Below, in pieces: positions 5,145-7,508 of a stretch of 7,508 bases of DNA; within the stretch, counting starts at the first letter, position 1; every line of letters starts with the position of its first letter. Position numbers and translations under genes: made by a program. The notes beneath the pieces were generated by a model that was not told the origin of the DNA, made no database searches, and worked only from the letters and a program-made list of their open reading frames with translations. This DNA is from Ruminococcaceae bacterium UBA1448 (GTDB taxonomy: Bacteria > Bacillota > Clostridia > Oscillospirales > Ruminococcaceae): NCBI GenBank assembly GCA_002329405.1, contig DCTE01000154.1:1-7508 (forward strand), read 5' to 3'.

Positions 5145-5716
5145 GGAAGCGCTGGTATGATTATCTGTGGATTGTATCGTTGCTGTATCTGATTCTGGGA
5201 TTTTTTAATATTCTGTTTGCCTGGCTGGGGTTAGCCTGTTTCCTGATTCCACTCATGATATCGCTGGCGAAGGGGACGAAAGGATATTGCAACCGGTACT
5301 GCGGAAGGGGACAGCTTTTCCAACTGCTCGGCGGCCGTTTCGGCTTTTCACGCAGGAGGGATATCCCAAAATGGATGAAAAGCAAAGGATTTCGGTATGG
5401 TTTCCTGGCATTTTTTCTGGCCATGTTTTTGGTAATGCTTTGGAACACCTGTCTTGTGTTTGCGGGAACGCAGGAACTGAGCCAGACGGTCACGCTGCTG
5501 TGGCGTTTCAGGCTTCCATGGCACTGGGCGTATCACGGGACAATATTCCATAAGGGTGTCGCGCAATTCGCATTCGGGTTTTACAGTGTGATGCTGACAT
5601 CCACCATATTGGGAATGATTACAATGGCACTTTTCAAGCCCAGAAGCTGGTGTGTCTATTGCCCGATGGGCACGATGACACAGCTGGTTTGTAAAGTGAA
5701 AAACAGAAAGCCGTGA
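5141..5716 (+). CDS. Membrane protein with Cys-pair iron-sulfur motifs (NapH/CcoG-like 4Fe-4S family)
   Basis: 191 residues; ATG 5141 overlaps the ferredoxin stop by four bases and has GGAGGCGGAGGAAG just before it. Hydrophobic segments at about 9-26, 27-43, 86-108 and 138-165 indicate four membrane helices. After helix 2 comes YCNRYCGRGQLF (C50, C54) and after the last helix SWCVYCPMGTMTQ (C171, C174). This paired arrangement of C-terminal-to-helix Cys motifs is seen in membrane iron-sulfur proteins of the NapH/NosR/CcoG type (Fer4_5), where each site often reads CxxxCPRG or CxxCPxG. Here the first site has Gly in place of the usual Pro (CGRG). The four Cys could together bind one cluster on the cytoplasmic face. 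It probably passes electrons to or from the ferredoxin encoded just before. Its physiological partner is not shown by sequence. Confidence 0.75.
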   Translation: MRKRWYDYLWIVSLLYLILGFFNILFAWLGLACFLIPLMISLAKGTKGYCNRYCGRGQLFQLLGGRFGFSRRRDIPKWMKSKGFRYGFLAFFLAMFLVMLWNTCLVFAGTQELSQTVTLLWRFRLPWHWAYHGTIFHKGVAQFAFGFYSVMLTSTILGMITMALFKPRSWCVYCPMGTMTQLVCKVKNRKP

Positions 5717-5857
5717 TACAATTTCATCAGTGCAGAATCCTGCTGCAGGAAGAAACCAATAAAAGGACAAAGCTGGCGTGCAGAGAGGTATGGCGTTATG
5801 CAGTATTTTGTGATATAGTGGATACCAGCCTATACCGAAAAGAAATGAGGGATTACG
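5717..5857 (+). promoter_or_regulatory. Spacer before the maturase gene with a probable extended -10 promoter
   Basis: TGATATAGT (5811-5819) fits an extended -10 (TGnTATAAT with one mismatch), and a start near 5826 would leave a leader of about 32 bases before GTG 5858. The matching -35 region (TGGCGT, 5791-5796, 17-base spacer) is poor. A small dyad, TCCTG-CTG-CAGGA, lies at 5738-5750. The maturase may therefore be transcribed from its own promoter as well as from the ferredoxin operon. Confidence 0.4.
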
Positions 5858-6991
5858 GTGCCGCCGGTCAATATTTTAATCAAACCTGCGTCTTCCGCAT
5901 GCAATATGGCCTGTACATATTGCTTTTATAAGGATGTCGCGGAACATCGGGAACAGGCGTTCGAGGGAATGCTGACGCTCGACCAAATGGAGCGGGTCAT
6001 AAGCGCAGGCATGGAATACGCAGAACATATCTGCTCCTTTGCTTTTCAAGGCGGGGAGCCGACTCTGGCAGGGCTGGAGTTTTACCGCGGTGTGGTAGAA
6101 CTGCAGAAGAAGTATCAGCGGCAGGGTGTTGAAATACACAATGCAATCCAGACAAATGGCTATCTGATCGATGAAGAATGGGCAAAATTCCTGGCAGAAA
6201 ACCACTTTCTGGTGGGTCTCTCGCTGGACGGCCCGGCAGACCTGCATAACTTGAACCGGCTGGATACAGCGGGGAAAGGGACCTTTAACCGCGTGATGAA
6301 AGCTGCGCGCCTTATGGAAAAGCACCACGTTGACTTCAACATCTTGTGTGTTGTGACAGGGCGAAACGCGCGATCCGTCGAAAAGATCTACCGGTTTTAC
6401 CGGCAGCAGGGATTCCGGTGGTTACAGTTTATCCCCTGCCTGGAGCCGCTCGAACAGCAGCGCGGCGTAGAGAAATATCATCTTTCTGCGGAGAACTATG
6501 GTGAATTTCTGATCCGCCTGTTTGATTTGTGGTATGAAGATCTGCAGCACGGTGAATATATCAGCATACGTCATCTGGATAACTGGCTGTCAATTATGCT
6601 GGGCGAACGCCCGGAAGCATGCAATATGTCGGGACAGTGCTCGATACAGTTTGTGGTAGAAGGGGACGGCGGCGTCTATCCCTGTGACTTTTATGTGCTG
6701 GATGAATGGCGTATGGGGACAGTCGGTGAAGCCAGCTTTGCAGAAATGCAGCAGGGTGAGGTCGCAGCCCGTTTTATCAGCGCATCGCTGCATGTCCCGG
6801 ACCAGTGCCGCAGCTGCCGCTGGTATGGCTTATGCCGCAACGGCTGTCGGCGGGACAGGATGGTAACCCCAGATGGGAAAATCGATTTGAACTGCTATTG
6901 CGCAGCCTACCAGCGTTTTTTCTCCCAGCGGGAGCGGCAGCTGATGGATGCGGTGAGGCTGATCGGTCTGGCGCGCAGCCAGAACCAATGA
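5858..6991 (+). CDS. Anaerobic sulfatase-maturating enzyme (anSME), radical SAM
   Basis: 377 residues; GTG 5858 follows GAGG at seven-base spacing and the product starts MPPVNILIKPASSACNMACTYC. This class oxidises a Cys or Ser in the CxPxR motif of sulfatases to formylglycine without oxygen, using S-adenosylmethionine. The radical-SAM motif CxxxCxxC is C15, C19, C22, followed by FQGGEPTL (63-70), QTNG (98-101) and GLSLDGP (120-126). The SPASM domain has C255, C261, C276, C317, C320, C326, C330 and C348 for the two auxiliary [4Fe-4S] clusters, and YPCDFY with D277, the residue described as the catalytic base in the Clostridium perfringens enzyme. As far as I recall the numbering is the same in that enzyme. 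C346 is an additional nearby Cys. Length is normal and no residue is missing. Downstream lies a sulfatase with a Cys-type active site, the expected substrate; upstream are possible electron donors. A terminator ends the gene. Confidence 0.95.
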   Translation: MPPVNILIKPASSACNMACTYCFYKDVAEHREQAFEGMLTLDQMERVISAGMEYAEHICSFAFQGGEPTLAGLEFYRGVVELQKKYQRQGVEIHNAIQTNGYLIDEEWAKFLAENHFLVGLSLDGPADLHNLNRLDTAGKGTFNRVMKAARLMEKHHVDFNILCVVTGRNARSVEKIYRFYRQQGFRWLQFIPCLEPLEQQRGVEKYHLSAENYGEFLIRLFDLWYEDLQHGEYISIRHLDNWLSIMLGERPEACNMSGQCSIQFVVEGDGGVYPCDFYVLDEWRMGTVGEASFAEMQQGEVAARFISASLHVPDQCRSCRWYGLCRNGCRRDRMVTPDGKIDLNCYCAAYQRFFSQRERQLMDAVRLIGLARSQNQ

Positions 6992-7034
6992 GCTGGCTGG
7001 TGCGGCTCGAGGTTATAATAAAAATCTGCAGGAC

Positions 7035-7060
7035 AAAAGGTGCGGTCTCCGCACCTTTTT
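7035..7060 (+). terminator. Intrinsic terminator after the anSME gene
   Basis: An 11-bp perfect stem (AAAAGGTGCGG, 7035-7045, with CCGCACCTTTT, 7049-7059), loop TCT, followed by one more T. It starts 44 bases after the maturase stop. The A-rich left arm means it could also stop minus-strand transcripts. It separates the maturase from the sulfatase, so the latter needs its own promoter or readthrough. Confidence 0.88.
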
Positions 7061-7297
7061 GTTATGCATACATTCGGTCAGGAAACGGTACATGTTTTTT
7101 GAGCTAACAATGCACAGCGATGACCGGAATATCGGCAAGAACACGGGGATTATCCGCATTATCATCGCTAAGTAACAGATTATGCCGCCGCTTATTTGCA
7201 CGGTGTTGCAGTAAACCGGAGGAGACGCAGGGGAAACTGCACATGGAATTGAAAAATCACATCAGATAAATGAAAGACTTGCCTGCAAGCCGAAAAT

Positions 7298-7303
7298 TAT
7301 AAT
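7298..7303 (+). promoter_or_regulatory. Possible -10 box of the sulfatase gene
   Basis: A perfect TATAAT in an AT-rich stretch 57 bases before the sulfatase ATG, giving a leader of about 50 bases. No clear -35 lies at 16-18 bases upstream, so an activator or a different factor may be needed, or the match may be chance. Confidence 0.35.
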
Positions 7304-7359
7304 TACATAGAACAGATTACAACATCCTGTTAGCCAACCATCCGGAATGGGGGAAGAAA

Positions 7360-7508
7360 ATGAAAGCGATCCTGCTGCTTTTTGACTCGCTGAACCGGCA
7401 TTGCCTGCAGCCTTATGGCTGTGACTGGACGCATACGCCGAATTTCCTGCGCTTGGCTGCACATACCGTGCAGTTTGACCGATGCTATGCAGGTTCGCTG
7501 CCCTGCAT
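7360..7508 (+). CDS. Sulfatase, Cys-type, N-terminal part (runs off window)
   Basis: 49 full codons from ATG 7360 (GGGGGAAG just upstream) to the window edge. The start MKAILLLFDSLNRHCLQPYG has the metal-binding Asp of the alkaline-phosphatase/sulfatase fold (D9), followed by HTPNFLRLAAHTVQFDRCYAGSLPC. In this family the segment GSLPC is continued by xPxR, so C49, the last complete codon (7504-7506), is the residue expected to be oxidised to formylglycine. The Pro and Arg of the motif are outside the window and cannot be confirmed. No signal peptide is seen, which suggests a cytoplasmic sulfatase acting on imported sulfated sugars or similar. A matching maturase gene lies just upstream. The substrate cannot be predicted from this fragment. 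Confidence 0.87.
   Translation, partial: MKAILLLFDSLNRHCLQPYGCDWTHTPNFLRLAAHTVQFDRCYAGSLPC

Larger units (their letters stand above)
6992..7359 (+). other. Intergenic region with terminator and long sulfatase leader
   Basis: About 370 bases without a recognised gene. It holds the maturase terminator (7035-7060), a possible 27-codon ORF (7092-7175; MFFELTMHSDDRNIG...), a dyad TGCAGT/ACTGCA (7207-7212 and 7236-7241) enclosing GGAGGAG, and two minute ORFs (7243-7269, MELKNHIR; 7270-7302, MKDLPASRKL). CTTGC-CT-GCAAG (7278-7289) forms a small hairpin. None of the short ORFs resembles a known protein. Confidence 0.45.

Noticed and set aside
5713..5931. A 72-residue plus-strand ORF starting GTG after the membrane protein gene
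   Set aside because: It has no good ribosome binding site, resembles nothing I know, and runs into the maturase in another frame.
2751..7013. The 10-mer GGCTCGAGGT in inverted orientation at 2760-2751 and 7004-7013, suggesting an invertible segment
   Set aside because: Similarity stops at 10 bases, the core is a common palindrome, and virtual inversion does not restore the AsnB sequence, giving Val-Arg where Ser-Gly is expected. A chance match is likely.
1..7508. tRNA, rRNA or a CRISPR array
   Set aside because: No cloverleaf, rRNA-like stretch or regularly spaced repeats were seen on either strand.

Overview
The window looks like chromosomal DNA of a spore-forming, anaerobic, fairly GC-rich member of the Clostridia, probably an Oscillospiraceae/Ruminococcaceae-type gut bacterium. 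The reasons are a SleC-type spore-cortex lytic enzyme, an oxygen-labile ferredoxin and radical-SAM sulfatase-maturation set, strong AGGAGG-type ribosome binding sites and intrinsic terminators. The taxonomic placement is inference; no rRNA or other marker is present.

Left part (1-2803, GC-rich, for example 43 G/C in the 60 bases at 421-480). Two minus-strand genes, four bases apart, together resemble one SleC precursor cut in two: a small propeptide-like protein (1306-1734) and the enzyme (1-1301, running off the window) with a SpoIID-like catalytic domain and at least three peptidoglycan-binding repeats. A plus-strand gene for a UPF0303/HbpS-like protein (1812-2279) diverges from them across a short promoter region with a palindromic -10 box. 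It converges on a terminator with a broken asparagine synthetase gene (asnB) on the minus strand. Only the C-terminal part of AsnB remains (2357-2803), with an in-frame amber codon.

Middle (2804-4640). Where AsnB similarity stops, there is a bidirectional terminator and then a large serine recombinase on the minus strand (2909-4468). It has a complete catalytic domain, a recombinase domain, a Cys4 zinc ribbon and a coiled coil, but no canonical start codon. A 36-codon ORF with a good ribosome binding site lies upstream. The simplest reading is that an integrative element inserted into asnB and left the 3' part of the gene at this end.

Right part (4641-7508, lower GC, for example 20/60 at 5161-5220 and 32/60 at 6001-6060). 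After a dyad-rich intergenic stretch, all genes run on the plus strand: a 2x[4Fe-4S] ferredoxin, an overlapping membrane protein with two Cys pairs, an anaerobic sulfatase-maturating enzyme (anSME) with all its iron-sulfur cysteines, a terminator, a long leader, and the start of a sulfatase. The last full codon of the window is the Cys expected to become formylglycine. Together these suggest a sulfatase-activation module: the ferredoxin and membrane iron-sulfur protein may feed electrons to the radical-SAM maturase, which oxidises the sulfatase Cys. The module may be cargo of the recombinase element, but the far boundary (the missing 5' part of asnB) is not in the window.
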